The position numbers and the translations under genes are program-made. Positions 1-9,452 of a stretch of 64,000 nucleotides of DNA are shown here, in pieces (positions within the stretch are counted from its first letter, which is position 1; each line of letters opens with the position of its first letter). The notes under the pieces are model-generated. The model worked only from the letters and a program-made list of their open reading frames with translations, was not told the origin of the DNA and did not search any database. Origin of the DNA: Rhizobium sullae (GTDB lineage Bacteria > Pseudomonadota > Alphaproteobacteria > Rhizobiales > Rhizobiaceae); NCBI RefSeq assembly GCF_025200715.1, contig NZ_CP104144.1:620001-684000 (forward strand), written 5' to 3'.

Positions 1-33
1 CAATGCCTACGGGCCAATTGATACAACCATAGC

Positions 34-1222
34 ATGACGAACCGCGCGTACAAGTACAGGATTGACGCTGACCCGCCGACGGCGGAATTCTTCGCCCGCT
101 GCTGCGGCGTCGTGCGCCTCGTCTACAACATCGCCCTTGAGCAGCGATCCTCCTTCTGGCGGCAGTTCAAGAAGGCCGAGGGAAAAAACATCTCCTACCC
201 GTCCCAGGCGCGCGAGCTGACGGCGATCCGCGCCGAGGTGCCGTGCACAATGCCCGATCGACGCGCAGCAACAGGCGCTGCGTGACCTTGACCAGGCGTT
301 CCAGAATTTCTTTGCCGGACGGGCGGGCTACCCGAAGCCGAGGCGCAAGTTCGTCAACGACGCGTTGCGCTTCCCGTCGAGCCGCGTCGGCGCAATCGCG
401 GTGCTGAACGCGAAGTGGGCGCGGGTGCGGCTCCCGAAAATCGGCGCCGTAAAGTTCCGCTACACCCGCCCGATCAGGGGCGCGGTCGGCAACGTCACGG
501 TCGTGCGCGAGGCCAACGGATGGCACATCGCCTTTTCCTGCGCGTTCGAACACGAGACGCCGGTAAACGACAATCCGCCCGTCGGCATCGACCGCGGCAT
601 CGTCAACACCTTCGCGCTCGCCACGGGCGAGATGCACGCGATGCCGCCATCCAACCTCAACGACCGCCACAAGCAGTGGCAGCGGACAGCCGCACGGCGC
701 AAGAGCCGTTCGAAGCGCCAGGCCAAGGCGAGACGCCACGCCGCGCGGATCGCGGCGAAGGCGGCGCGCCAACGGCTGCACTGGCAACACGTGACGACGA
801 CGCGCATCGCGAAGCGCTTCGGGGCGGCCGTCCTCGAGGACCTGAAGATCCGGAACATGAGCGCCTCGGCGAAAGGGACCGTCGAAGAGCCGGGCAAGAA
901 CGTCGCCCGGAAGGCTGGCCTCAATCGCTCGATCCTCGCGGCGGCGTGGTACCGCTTCGAGCTGTTGCTGACTTACAAGCTTGCCTTCCGCGGCGGAACC
1001 GTCGTGAAGGTCGATCCGAGATACACGTCCGTGACCTGCTCAAAGTGTGGGTCGAGAGACAAGGCAAACCGCGAAAACCAAGCGAAGTTCCTCTGCCTCT
1101 CCTGCGGACACGCAGACCACGCCGACGTCAACGCGGCGGTCAACATACTCCTGGCCGGAACACGGCCATCGGCGGCGTCGGAGACTTCCGGCGGGAGCCG
1201 AGGACTCGAAAGGGCGGCCTAA
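34..1222 (+). pseudogene. tnpB: IS200/IS605-type TnpB (OrfB) RNA-guided nuclease, frameshifted
   Basis: The product is a TnpB-family protein of a transposon carrying no TnpA (IS1341-like). The N-terminal part (34-285) has the YKYRI...VVRLVYN start of the family. After a frame change near 253-255 the rest continues in another frame: QQQALRDLDQAFQNFF, then a RuvC-like core with Asp in VGIDRG, Glu in VLEDLKIRNM and Asp in HADVNAAVN, and a CxxC...CxxC zinc ribbon (CSKCG, CLSCG). The catalytic triad and zinc ribbon are therefore intact. Removing one C from the CCC run at 253-255 restores one reading frame, so the element is either freshly inactivated or carries a sequence error. No TnpA transposase lies nearby, so movement would need one in trans. 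Confidence 0.85.
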
Positions 1223-1267
1223 AGCCGCCCCTGAAAATCCCCATCCTTCACGGCGGGGAAGATGTTA
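1130..1267 (+). ncRNA. Candidate omega/reRNA at the tnpB 3' end and element right end
   Basis: TnpB elements usually produce their guide RNA from the 3' part of tnpB through the right end. Here the tnpB stop lies inside a perfect 7-bp hairpin (GGGCGGC / GCCGCCC, 1212-1230). It is followed by CCCC (1239-1242) and GGGG (1255-1258) that could pair, then GATGTTAAGG, typical of the right end of this element class. The guide would begin just after about 1267, pointing into the ligD leader. Boundaries are inferred, and no expression is visible from sequence. Confidence 0.3.
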
Positions 1268-1324
1268 AGGAACTTCCGGCTGCCAGCCAGCATTCCGATA
1301 TGGATGCTACTTCCGGGAATGACC

Positions 1325-3967
1325 ATGGCCAGTGACAAACTATCAACCTATCGATCGAAGCGCGATTTCCGAAAAACGGCTGAGCCGGCGGGTGAAAGGC
1401 CCATTGCGCGCAGCAATCGCCCTCGTTTCGTCATCCAAAAACATGACGCGACACGGCTTCACTACGATCTGCGGCTCGAGCTCGATGGCGTTTTCAAATC
1501 CTGGGCTGTCACGAAGGGCCCATCCCTCGACCCGCATGACAAGCGGTTGGCGGTCGAGGTGGAGGACCATCCGTTGGATTATGGCGATTTCGAAGGGACG
1601 ATCCCGAAGGGCCAGTATGGCGGCGGTACTGTGATGCTATGGGACCGCGGCTATTGGAAACCGGAAGGAAAAAAGAACCCGAAGCAAGCTCTGGCAAAGG
1701 GCGATTTTAAGTTCACCCTGGAAGGCAAACGGCTGAACGGCGGTTTCGTGCTGGTGCGCATGGGCGATGATCGCGAACGTGGCAAGCGAAACAACTGGCT
1801 GCTGATCAAGCACCATGACGCGTTTTCGGTCGGGGAGGACGGCGCGGCGATCCTGGAGGAGAATGACACATCGGTCGCCTCCGGCCGAACGATGGAGATG
1901 ATCGCCGCTGGCAAAGGGCGCAAGCCCAAACCATTCATCGTCACGGGAGGCAATGTCCAGGCAGACGCGGTCTGGGACAGCCATCAAGGGCTGGCCGCCG
2001 AAGAGCGAAAATCGGATGTGCGAGCCGGCAAGACGTCGGTCACTCCTGAAGACCTGCCTGACTTCATCGCGCCGCAGCTCTGCCAGACCCTGGAGCGTCC
2101 TCCGGCAGGCGCTGGTTGGATTCACGAGATAAAGTTCGATGGCTACAGGATCCAGATGCGAGTGCTGAATGGCGACGCGACACTTAAGACCCGCAAGGGC
2201 CTCGACTGGACAGCGAGATATCGCGAAATCGCCGAGGCGGCATCTGCGCTGCCGGACTCGATTATCGATGGTGAGATCTGCGCCCTCGACGAAAATGGTG
2301 CGCCCGATTTTGCTGCCCTGCAGGCGGCGCTGTCGGAGGGCAAGACCGGCAATCTCGTCTACTTTGCATTCGATCTTCTTTACGATGGCGGCGAGGATTT
2401 GCGATCCCTGCCACTCGTCGATCGCAAGGTGCGGCTCCAGAACCTGTTGTCCGATGCCGGCAACGATCCGCGCATCCGTTTCGTCGAGTACTTCGAGACC
2501 GGAGGCGACGCGGTCCTTCGATCCGCCTGCAAGCTGTCGCTGGAAGGCATCATCTCGAAGCAGGTGGACGCGCCGTACCAATCCGGCCGAAGGGGGACAT
2601 GGGCCAAGTCCAAATGCCGGGTCGGCCACGAGGTTGTGATCGGTGCTTATGCCAAGGCCAATGGCAGGTTCAGGTCCCTGTTGGTCGGTGTCTACCACGA
2701 CGACCACTTTGTCTATGTCGGTCGCGTCGGCACCGGGTTTGGGGCGAAGAAAGTGGAAACGCTGCTTCCGAGTTTGAAGGCGCTCGAGAGGGCGAAATCG
2801 CCCTTCGCCGGCATCGGCGCGCCGAAGAAGGAAGCGGAGGTCACGTGGCTGAAGCCCGAGCTCGTGGCGGAAATCGAATTCGCAGGCTGGACCGCCGACG
2901 GCCTTGTGCGGCAGGCCGCCTTCAAGGGACTGCGGGCGGACAAGCCAGCTAGGGAGGTCGAGGCCGAACGGCCGGCGAAGCCCTCGAAGGCAGACCTTCC
3001 TGAGCCAGCGCCGACAACTGCGGCGGAGAGGACAGCGCGGCGGAAGGGTGTTAAACCGAACGTGATGGGGGTGCTGATCTCCAACCCGGACAAGCCGCTT
3101 TGGCCGGATGCCAATGACGGGGAACCCGTCACCAAGGAAAAGCTTGCCCGCTACTACGAAGCCGTCGGCTCCTGGATGATAGAGCATATCAGGGGACGGC
3201 CCTGCTCCATTATCCGCGCACCCGACGGGATCGGTGGTGAGCAGTTCTTCCAGCGCCACGCGATGCCCGGCACGTCGAACCTTCTCGAACTGGTGAAGGT
3301 GTTCGGCGACAAGAAGCCCTACCTGCAGATCGACCGCGTCGAGGGCCTCGCAGCCGTCGCACAGGCCGGCGCCGTCGAGCTGCATCCCTGGAACTGCGAA
3401 CCGGGTCACCCGGAAGTGCCGGGACGGCTCGTCTTCGACCTCGATCCTGGTCCGGACGTAGCCTTCTCCGCAGTCGTTGCAGCGGCCCGCGAGATGCGGG
3501 ACAGGCTTGCGGAATTCGGCCTAATCAGTTTCTGCAAGACCACTGGCGGCAAGGGACTGCACGTTGTCACTCCGCTGGCGGTCAGCAAGCGCAAGCCGCT
3601 CTCCTGGGCGGAGGCGAAAAGGTTTGCGCAAGCCGTCTGCCAGCAGATGGCCTCCGACAATCCCGGGCTCTATCTGATCAAGATGACGAAGAGCCTGAGG
3701 AACGGCCGCATCTTCCTCGATTATTTGCGCAATGACCGCATGGCGACGGCGGTCGCACCCTTGTCACCGCGTGCCCGGCCGGGTGCCACCATCTCGATGC
3801 CGCTGACCTGGACGCAGGTCAAATCCGGCCTCGACCCGAAGCGCTTCACCATTCGCACCGTGCCGGCGCTGCTAATGAAGTCTTCCGCCTGGGAAGACTA
3901 CTGCAATGGCCAGCGGCCGCTGGAGCAGGCGATCAAACGTCTCGGCAAGGCAAGGGTCGCCGCATGA
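1325..3967 (+). CDS. ligD: Multifunctional DNA ligase D (phosphoesterase-ligase-polymerase)
   Basis: An 880-residue LigD for non-homologous end joining with Ku. Domain order is the rhizobial one: 3'-phosphoesterase ([11 protein letters not shown] at 40-50), ATP-dependent ligase (nucleotidyl-Lys about 270 in EIKFDGYR, later EGIISKQ and WAKSKC) and primase-polymerase (metal-binding DLDPG Asp about 705/707, [12 protein letters not shown]). I chose ATG 1325 ([12 protein letters not shown]), because the in-frame extension back to 1262 lies in the insertion-element end. No Ku adjoins it; the Ku genes are 45-51 kb away. The native promoter may have been displaced by the TnpB element directly upstream. 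Confidence 0.93.
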   Translation: MASDKLSTYRSKRDFRKTAEPAGERPIARSNRPRFVIQKHDATRLHYDLRLELDGVFKSWAVTKGPSLDPHDKRLAVEVEDHPLDYGDFEGTIPKGQYGGGTVMLWDRGYWKPEGKKNPKQALAKGDFKFTLEGKRLNGGFVLVRMGDDRERGKRNNWLLIKHHDAFSVGEDGAAILEENDTSVASGRTMEMIAAGKGRKPKPFIVTGGNVQADAVWDSHQGLAAEERKSDVRAGKTSVTPEDLPDFIAPQLCQTLERPPAGAGWIHEIKFDGYRIQMRVLNGDATLKTRKGLDWTARYREIAEAASALPDSIIDGEICALDENGAPDFAALQAALSEGKTGNLVYFAFDLLYDGGEDLRSLPLVDRKVRLQNLLSDAGNDPRIRFVEYFETGGDAVLRSACKLSLEGIISKQVDAPYQSGRRGTWAKSKCRVGHEVVIGAYAKANGRFRSLLVGVYHDDHFVYVGRVGTGFGAKKVETLLPSLKALERAKSPFAGIGAPKKEAEVTWLKPELVAEIEFAGWTADGLVRQAAFKGLRADKPAREVEAERPAKPSKADLPEPAPTTAAERTARRKGVKPNVMGVLISNPDKPLWPDANDGEPVTKEKLARYYEAVGSWMIEHIRGRPCSIIRAPDGIGGEQFFQRHAMPGTSNLLELVKVFGDKKPYLQIDRVEGLAAVAQAGAVELHPWNCEPGHPEVPGRLVFDLDPGPDVAFSAVVAAAREMRDRLAEFGLISFCKTTGGKGLHVVTPLAVSKRKPLSWAEAKRFAQAVCQQMASDNPGLYLIKMTKSLRNGRIFLDYLRNDRMATAVAPLSPRARPGATISMPLTWTQVKSGLDPKRFTIRTVPALLMKSSAWEDYCNGQRPLEQAIKRLGKARVAA

Positions 3968-4316
3968 GGGCGGAAGAACCATGGACGCCGGATTGGGAGT
4001 TGGCGGTTCGCGTCGCCATCCCATCCCAATATGGCGCGATTTACCTGCAGGTCCTTGCGCCGCTGCGCGACATGAGTGAGCAGCGAACGCGGAATACCGA
4101 CTTTCCCGAGTACCAGATCTATTATTTCGAGAGCGGCAACGGCATATCAGGAAAAGATAGCCGAGAGACCTTACCGTCCTTGCTGCCAAGCCGACTGCGC
4201 TTTGCCGGAGCTCGCTTCCACCTATGCCTCTGGCCAAGTAAGCCCGCGCACGTCGTTCGATGGGTGTTGCATGTCGTTGCCGCCGGCCAGTACGGGACAG
4301 AAATGATGGACGGGCT
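3968..4316. other. No convincing gene
   Basis: The stretch between ligD and the small minus-strand gene has open frames on both strands but no family resemblance and no ribosome-binding site in front of a plausible start. I see nothing more in it. Confidence 0.4.
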
Positions 4317-4538
4317 TCACAGGTCATTCTCCTGGCGGGGATCAAGCAGGTCAATGAGCCGCGCAATCCGTCCCGTCGGCAATGGGCGGCCTTCATTCGT
4401 CAGCGCTTCGTCGGCGTTGACCCAAGCCCAGGCTTCGGCAAGCTCTTTTGCCGAAGCACCTGTCGCCAAGATGTCTGCAAGCATGACCTCATCGACCGGG
4501 CCGACGATCGCCCTTATTTCTCCTGAAGATAGCGTCAT
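4317..4538 (-). CDS. Small conserved rhizobial hypothetical protein (73 aa)
   Basis: A 73-residue soluble acidic protein (MTLSSGEIRAIVG...) with an alanine-rich helical centre and a PLPTGRIARLIDLL C-terminal segment. I recall similar proteins of the same length in Rhizobium genomes, none with a known function. It lies alone between ligD and the heat shock genes. Function unknown. Confidence 0.6.
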   Translation of the reverse strand: MTLSSGEIRAIVGPVDEVMLADILATGASAKELAEAWAWVNADEALTNEGRPLPTGRIARLIDLLDPRQENDL

Positions 4539-4630
4539 ATCAACGACCTCTCACTTTTGGAACTTCATGGAGTTGACGGCAGCGCGGCAATACACTCGCT
4601 GCTGCTGCGCACAAGCGCGACGATTCATCC

Positions 4631-5140
4631 CTAGCTCTTGATCGTGATGCGCTTGGCACGCGATTGCGCCGTTTCGGAGCGTGGCAGGGTGATCGTCAGG
4701 ACGCCGTTCTTGAAGGACGCGTCGATCTTGTCTTCCTGCACCTCGCTGTTGATTGAAAGGCGCCGCTCGAAGCGGCCATAGAACCGCTCGGAGAACTGCC
4801 GGTCCTTATCCTCGTTGTCGGCGCGCTTTTCGCCGCGGATCGTCAGGATGCCGTTGTCGATCAAAAGTTCGATATCCTTCTCCTCCATTCCCGGGATTTC
4901 GGCGAGGATCCGGATGTCCTTATCCGTCTCCGCGACTTCGATCTTCGGCCAGGCGGTTTCGAACATGAAACCGGAGCCGACTGTGGGAAAGCGGCCCTCG
5001 AAGCCGCGGAAGACGTCGTCGAACAGTCTGTTCATCTCGCCGTGAAGCGCAAGGAACGGATGCTGGTCTCTGCCTGCATAACCTGTCGGGACCGGACTGT
5101 TGCTGCGGCCCCACGGAATAAGATCACGGACTACACTCAT
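4631..5140 (-). CDS. Hsp20/alpha-crystallin family small heat shock protein
   Basis: A 169-residue ATP-independent holdase. The alpha-crystallin domain runs from about residue 58 (PKIEVAETDKDIRILAEIPG) to 155, with GVLTITLPR before the C-terminal tail and an I-x-I oligomerisation motif (RITIKS) at the end. The start is ATG 5140 (MSVVRDLIPWGRS), preceded by GGAGG with 5-base spacing; the longer frame to 5203 has no such site. It is the second gene of a two-gene Hsp20 transcription unit, downstream of the IbpA-like gene at 5224-5706. It resembles class-B rhizobial Hsps, and together the two give the usual class A plus class B pair. Confidence 0.9.
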   Translation of the reverse strand: MSVVRDLIPWGRSNSPVPTGYAGRDQHPFLALHGEMNRLFDDVFRGFEGRFPTVGSGFMFETAWPKIEVAETDKDIRILAEIPGMEEKDIELLIDNGILTIRGEKRADNEDKDRQFSERFYGRFERRLSINSEVQEDKIDASFKNGVLTITLPRSETAQSRAKRITIKS

Positions 5141-5172
5141 CTCAACCTCCATACCGGCCGCGCCGGAGTAAG

Positions 5173-5228
5173 GCCGGCGCCGGCCGTCATCTTGTTTGAT
5201 CAAGTTGGCTGATCAAGGGTTGATCAAG
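5173..5228. repeat. Intergenic palindrome and triple TGATCAAG repeat between the Hsp20 genes
   Basis: A perfect GCCGGCGCCGGC palindrome (5173-5184) is followed by three direct copies of TGATCAAG (5197-5204, 5210-5217, 5221-5228). The last overlaps the stop codon of the upstream Hsp20 gene. Possible roles are mRNA processing, attenuation, or a structure controlling the downstream ribosome-binding site. Role inferred only. Confidence 0.4.
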
Positions 5229-5706
5229 CCACCTGCTTTTCGCCTTCGATCTGAAGTGATGCAGTCTGCTCTTCAACCTGCTGGCTCTCGCCTGTACCGA
5301 TCGCGATGCGCCGCGGCTTCATCTCTTCGGGGATCTCGCGTTTCAGTTGGACCGACAGAAGGCCGTTCTTCAGGCTCGCACCAAGCACCTTGACGTGGTC
5401 GGCAAGCTCGAAGCGCCGTTCGAACGATCGGCCGGCGATGCCGTGATGCAGATATTGCGCGTCCTCCTTCTCGGCCTTCGTGCCGGCAATGACCAGCACG
5501 TTTCGCTCGTGCGTGACCGACAGATCGTCCTCGCCGAAACCTGCGACAGCCATGGTGATGCGGTAGTCGTCCTCGCCTGCCTTGACGATATCGTAGGGCG
5601 GCCAGGTATCGACGGCCTGGAACCGCTGCGCATTAAGGAGATTGAAGACGCGGTCGAAGCCGATGCTGGACCGGTAAAGGGGAGCGAAGTCGAAGTCGTT
5701 TCTCAT
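5224..5706 (-). CDS. IbpA-type Hsp20 small heat shock protein
   Basis: A 160-residue small heat shock chaperone of the IbpA class (MRNDFDFAPLYRSSIGFDRV). The alpha-crystallin domain spans about 35-130 (YDIVKAGEDDYRITMAVAGF, then FERRFELADHVKVLGASLKNGLL), and RRIAIGT carries the I-x-I motif. I chose ATG 5706 rather than ATG 5712, because GGAGGA lies 8 bases from 5706 but only 2 from 5712. It is the first gene of the two-gene unit and sits behind a ROSE-like leader, so translation is probably temperature controlled. It diverges from htpG, with a CIRCE box between them. Confidence 0.92.
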   Translation of the reverse strand: MRNDFDFAPLYRSSIGFDRVFNLLNAQRFQAVDTWPPYDIVKAGEDDYRITMAVAGFGEDDLSVTHERNVLVIAGTKAEKEDAQYLHHGIAGRSFERRFELADHVKVLGASLKNGLLSVQLKREIPEEMKPRRIAIGTGESQQVEEQTASLQIEGEKQVA

Positions 5707-5788
5707 AGCCATATCCTCCGTAAAGCAACATGGAATGGAGACGCCTTGGAAACGCGCGTCTCCAACACTCAGCCCCTATTGGCGGCTG
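5707..5788 (-). promoter_or_regulatory. ROSE-like RNA thermometer in the hsp20 leader
   Basis: Read on the minus strand, the leader contains CAGCC...GGCTG (arms 5784-5788 and 5770-5774), then a perfect 8-bp stem GGAGACGC / GCGTCTCC (5756-5763 with 5737-5744, 11-base loop). It ends with TTGCT followed by the Shine-Dalgarno GGAGGAT. A T-T/C-GCT anti-SD box paired to GGAGGAT is the hallmark of ROSE thermometers in rhizobial small heat shock mRNAs. Folding was not computed; the match is by motif and arrangement. Confidence 0.75.
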
Positions 5789-5843
5789 ACAAAACTGATT
5801 TGGTTGCGGAAATTCGAGGTTTCAAGGGTGCAAAGACAAAAAA

Positions 5844-5870
5844 TTGGCACTCTAGGTATGAGAGTGCTAA
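5844..5870. promoter_or_regulatory. CIRCE operator (HrcA-binding site)
   Basis: The inverted repeat TTGGCACTC-N9-GAGTGCTAA matches the CIRCE consensus TTAGCACTC-N9-GAGTGCTAA except for one G in the left arm. It lies 138 bp before the hsp20 start and 162 bp before htpG, so it could repress either or both. In alphaproteobacteria CIRCE is best known upstream of groESL and bound by HrcA; no hrcA is in this window. Confidence 0.85.
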
Positions 5871-6031
5871 AAAATGCAGTGGTCGATGTGCTCGATAGAG
5901 GAGGAGACGTCAAGATCTTGACCGCTGCATGAGGGGCCGACAGGCTATAAAGCGCGACTCACGTCTTGAATTCAATCGAAGTCCTTGCCACTTGAGCGAT
6001 CGTTTTCCCATCACGACGGAGATGATGACAC

Positions 6032-7924
6032 ATGACGACTACCGCCACGCAAAACCCTGCCGAAAACCACGTCTTCGAGGCCGATGTGGCGCGCCTTCTA
6101 CATATGATGGTGCATTCGCTCTATTCGGATAGGGATGTTTTTCTGCGTGAACTGATCTCGAACGCCGCTGATGCCTGCGAAAAACTGCGGTTCGAGGCGA
6201 TTGCCACACCGACATTGCTTGCAGACGACACGGACAGCCGTATCACGCTATCGCTCGATGAGGAAAAGCGCCAGTTGGTCGTCGAGGACAACGGGATTGG
6301 CATGAGCCGCGACGAATTGATCGAGGGGCTCGGCACCATTGCCCGCTCGGGAACCCGTGCCTTCATGGAGCGCATTGAGGCCAACAAGGCCGGCGACGGC
6401 GCACAACTGATCGGACAGTTCGGCGTCGGCTTCTATTCCTGCTTCATGGTTGCCGAACGCGTCGACGTGGCTTCGAGGCGGGCGGGCGCCGATGAGGTCT
6501 GGTTGTGGTCGTCGGATGGAAAGGGCAGCTACAGCGTCGGCCCCACGGATATGGCGGATGCCCCGGCGCGCGGCACGCGTATCACTGTGCATTTGATGGA
6601 GGACGCCAAGACCTATACGTCGCGGTGGTCGGTTGAGCGCATCGTCAAGGAACAATCCGGCCACGTTCCCGTGCCGATCACGATGGTTGAAAAGCGGGGC
6701 GCCGAACCGATCCAGCTCACCGATGGTACGGCGCTTTGGACGCGTTCGAAAAATGACATTTCGACCGAAGACTATACGGATTTCTATCGCGGCATTTCCG
6801 GACAATATGACGAGCCTGCCCTGACTGTTCATTTCAAGGCCGAAGGTCGGCATGAATATACGGCACTCGCCTTTGTTCCCGGATCACAGCCATTCGACAT
6901 GTTCGATCCTGACCGCAAAGGCCGGATAAAGCTTTATGTAAGGCGCGTCTTCATCACCGGCGACACCGAACTCATGCCGCGGTATCTCCGCTTTGTACGG
7001 GGCCTCGTCGATACCCCAGACCTTCCCCTCAACGTTTCGCGCGAGATGATCCAGGCGAGCCCGGTTCTGTCGGCGATGAGGAAAGGCATCACCACCAGGA
7101 TCATCACGGCAATCGAAAAACTCGCCGAGAGCGATCAGGACGCGTTCATCAAATTTTGGGAGAATTTCGGTCCGGTCGTCAAGGAAGGCATCTATGAGGA
7201 TTTTGAGCGGCGCTTGCAGCTGATGGCTCTGTCGCGTTTCAGAACCACGGTTTCGAATGATGGTTACCGCTCGCTTTCCGATTACGTCAAGGATACCAAA
7301 CCGGATCAAAGCGCAATCTACTACTTGGCTGGCAACAGCCTGGATCAGCTCAAGGCGTCGCCGCAGCTGGAAGGATTTCGCGCTCGTGGCATCGAGGTGC
7401 TGCTGTTGACGGATTCCATCGACAGCTTTTGGGTGATGAACGCGCCCGAATTCGATGGAAAGACGTTCAAATCGATCACGCAAGGGGCAGCCGACCTGGC
7501 ACAGTTTGCCAAGCCTGATGAAGAAGCAGGCATGAAAAGCGAAACATCGGCTGATGTCCAGCGCTTCATCGCCTTTGCACGCAACACGCTTGCAGACCAG
7601 GTCTCGGATGTCCGCGCCTCCGATCGGCTGACGGAAAGCGCAGTCTGCCTCGTCGCACCGGAAGAGGGCTACGACCGCCAGATGGAAAAGATATTGCAGA
7701 GCGCCGGGCGGCTGCAATCGGTGGCAAAGCCGATCCTCGAGGTCAATTTCGAGCATCCGCTGGTGAAGGGAATTGCCGCCCAAGCGGATAGCTCGTCACT
7801 AAGGGAAGACGCAGCATTGCTCCTTCTCGACCAAGCACGGATCCTTGATGGCGACAAGCCCGCAGATCCGCGTGCCTTTGCCGAGAGATTGACTCGGGTG
7901 TTCCAAAGAGCGTTAGAATCTTGA
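6032..7924 (+). CDS. htpG: Molecular chaperone HtpG (Hsp90)
   Basis: A 630-residue cytosolic Hsp90, normal length for the family. The N-terminal GHKL ATPase shows the Glu/Asn motif (FLRELISNAADACEKLRF), VEDNGIGMSRDEL and GQFGVGFYSCFM. The middle domain has the catalytic-loop Arg region (DLPLNVSREMIQ), and the C-terminal dimerisation domain is complete. The ATG follows ACGGAG about 11 bases upstream. It diverges from the Hsp20 pair across a CIRCE element, so heat-shock co-regulation is likely. Confidence 0.96.
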   Translation: MTTTATQNPAENHVFEADVARLLHMMVHSLYSDRDVFLRELISNAADACEKLRFEAIATPTLLADDTDSRITLSLDEEKRQLVVEDNGIGMSRDELIEGLGTIARSGTRAFMERIEANKAGDGAQLIGQFGVGFYSCFMVAERVDVASRRAGADEVWLWSSDGKGSYSVGPTDMADAPARGTRITVHLMEDAKTYTSRWSVERIVKEQSGHVPVPITMVEKRGAEPIQLTDGTALWTRSKNDISTEDYTDFYRGISGQYDEPALTVHFKAEGRHEYTALAFVPGSQPFDMFDPDRKGRIKLYVRRVFITGDTELMPRYLRFVRGLVDTPDLPLNVSREMIQASPVLSAMRKGITTRIITAIEKLAESDQDAFIKFWENFGPVVKEGIYEDFERRLQLMALSRFRTTVSNDGYRSLSDYVKDTKPDQSAIYYLAGNSLDQLKASPQLEGFRARGIEVLLLTDSIDSFWVMNAPEFDGKTFKSITQGAADLAQFAKPDEEAGMKSETSADVQRFIAFARNTLADQVSDVRASDRLTESAVCLVAPEEGYDRQMEKILQSAGRLQSVAKPILEVNFEHPLVKGIAAQADSSSLREDAALLLLDQARILDGDKPADPRAFAERLTRVFQRALES

Positions 7925-8168
7925 TCGAGACTTGGCGGCGGCCTCGCTCGGACTCTTCAGCGGCTCGAAGAGCCAGAGATTATGGCCCCAAGGAATCGGC
8001 AACAATTTGTTGCACGATTATCTCGTCGGGAAAGGCCTCAGCGGAGGCATGCTTGTAATTGAGGTATTGAGGAGCAAGACCGCAGGGGATTGGATTGGTC
8101 CGCTCTCGGACCCATCACGCTATTCGGTTGCTTCAGGAAGGCTGCCGGAGTTGTCGAAGTTGGCATAG

Positions 8169-8405
8169 TTGCGTAATGATGGCTTCCCCTATGACGTGCC
8201 GCAAAACTTGTCGAAAGCTCTATCAGGTCATCCTGTGGCGGCGGACGGCATTGCCTACCATGGCCGCCACGACGATACCGAGCTGTGCTTTGCCCTGTTT
8301 GAACCGGTAAGATCCGCCGTGTCTATGGCGGAGCGCCGCACCGATCTCTATGCGAACTGGTTTTGGCAGGTGGCCGGACGGTATAAGATCGGATTGGCTC
8401 CCTGA
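8169..8405 (+). pseudogene. RES-domain toxin remnant (C-terminal part)
   Basis: The frame encodes YDVPQNLSKALSGHPVAADG, then a GRHDDTELCFALFEP segment. This resembles the C-terminal half of RES-family NAD-cleaving toxins, where the R-x-x-x-D/E-x-x-A/LALF block closes the fold. It opens directly after an in-frame TAG (8166-8168); the same frame upstream (7932-8165) may be a decayed N-terminal part but is not convincingly RES-like. The usual Xre/MbcA-type antitoxin is absent. I read it as a dead RES toxin. Confidence 0.5.
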
Positions 8406-8587
8406 GCGGACACGTCCAGTCATCCGAACTTTCTATGCGGTCCGCCCGCTGGTCACGGTCAACCGCCGGCTGGGCCAGTTCGGTAGGCCCGGCACGCAGT
8501 AGATCTTTGGGGGGCGGACGAGATCGGGGGCGGAAGAAGAGTGAGCCATGATTGCTAACCGCAGCCGCCGTTTCCGCCAGTCGATGC

Positions 8588-8821
8588 TTACTCGGCGGCC
8601 TGCGATAGAGAAAGAATATCCGCCTCCGGCAACGCAACCTGGGCTAGAAACTCGTAGTCGTCCACCATGTCGTGGACATCCGATCCGGTTCTGGCGACGG
8701 TCCAATAGTCGCGGCCGGCGCCAAATACCGTCGAAATCTGCACGACCTCCCAGGCGCCTCCGGTTCCCCTACGTCTTGCCCAGTAGAAGCATTCGGGCTC
8801 CAAGGCCAACAACTCAAGCAT
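8588..8821 (-). CDS. Small hypothetical protein (77 aa)
   Basis: A compact aromatic-rich acidic protein (MLELLALEPECFYWARRRGT..., DYWTVARTGSDVHDMVDDYE). The start is ATG 8821, with GGAG about 8 bases upstream; the frame stays open further 5' without coding character. No family recognised. It stands alone between the RES remnant and the GNAT gene. Confidence 0.45.
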   Translation of the reverse strand: MLELLALEPECFYWARRRGTGGAWEVVQISTVFGAGRDYWTVARTGSDVHDMVDDYEFLAQVALPEADILSLSQAAE

Positions 8822-9452
8822 CCGCGAACTCCTACATTGCCCACTCGTATGCCACCCGATTGAAACCGAGCATCGGACCGAAGCCCCACCTGATGCCGGT
8901 ATCCACCCGGCGGCAACCATACATGAGGATCCTTCAGGTGTCATCGGGGAATTGCCATGACATCTGCCTGCCTGGATCGTTTTCACCACTTGTTTGCGAC
9001 GTCTCATCGCGGGCGGCATGTTAGCCTGTTCTCTGAACGCCCAATTGTTTTGGCCTCTTGACTCATTTCTGAATGAGAACATACGCGCCGCGATCGAACG
9101 GCATTTCACGAAGCTCAAAATTTGGGAAACCGTGCGCTGCGCGGTGAGAAAGTACGTGCGCCCATTAGTAACCGAAGCCACTCAGCCGGAAGGCACCGAT
9201 CTGGATTGGCAGGTGCAGGCGATGGTTCGCGTTTCATGACGATGACGCCAAGGCAGCAATCACGACCTTGCTACTCGACTGCAAGCATCTGCGGCGTCAA
9301 CTGGCGTTGGCGGAGAGCGTGCTAAGCCGTGGCATCACGCGCGGGTGGTCGCCCCACATACGATCGAGAGGTAGGCAAATGAGCGACTACACGCGCAATC
9401 GCAGAGTCAGTTTGAAACGCGCCATGTTGACAAAAGCGCCGTGGGATGAGGC
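8822..9452. other. Gene-poor stretch ahead of the GNAT gene
   Basis: No recognisable gene. A short plus-strand frame at 9387-9456 (MSDYTRNRRVSLKRAMLTK...) follows GAGGTAGG and overlaps the GNAT start as GTGA, as a coupled antitoxin cistron would. At 22 codons it is too short to be a DUF1778-type antitoxin and may be a relic of one. Confidence 0.35.

Noticed and set aside
415..1335. Long plus-strand frame overlapping tnpB
   Set aside because: It is Arg/Ala/Gly-rich shadow reading of the GC-rich tnpB gene, with no family resemblance.
1637..3409. 590-codon minus-strand frame inside ligD
   Set aside because: It is antisense to a fully conserved LigD and has no domain signature.
3964..4641. 225-codon frame overlapping the ligD stop by ATGA
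   Set aside because: The overlap looks like coupling, but the protein has no recognisable fold and runs antisense through the better-supported 73-aa gene.
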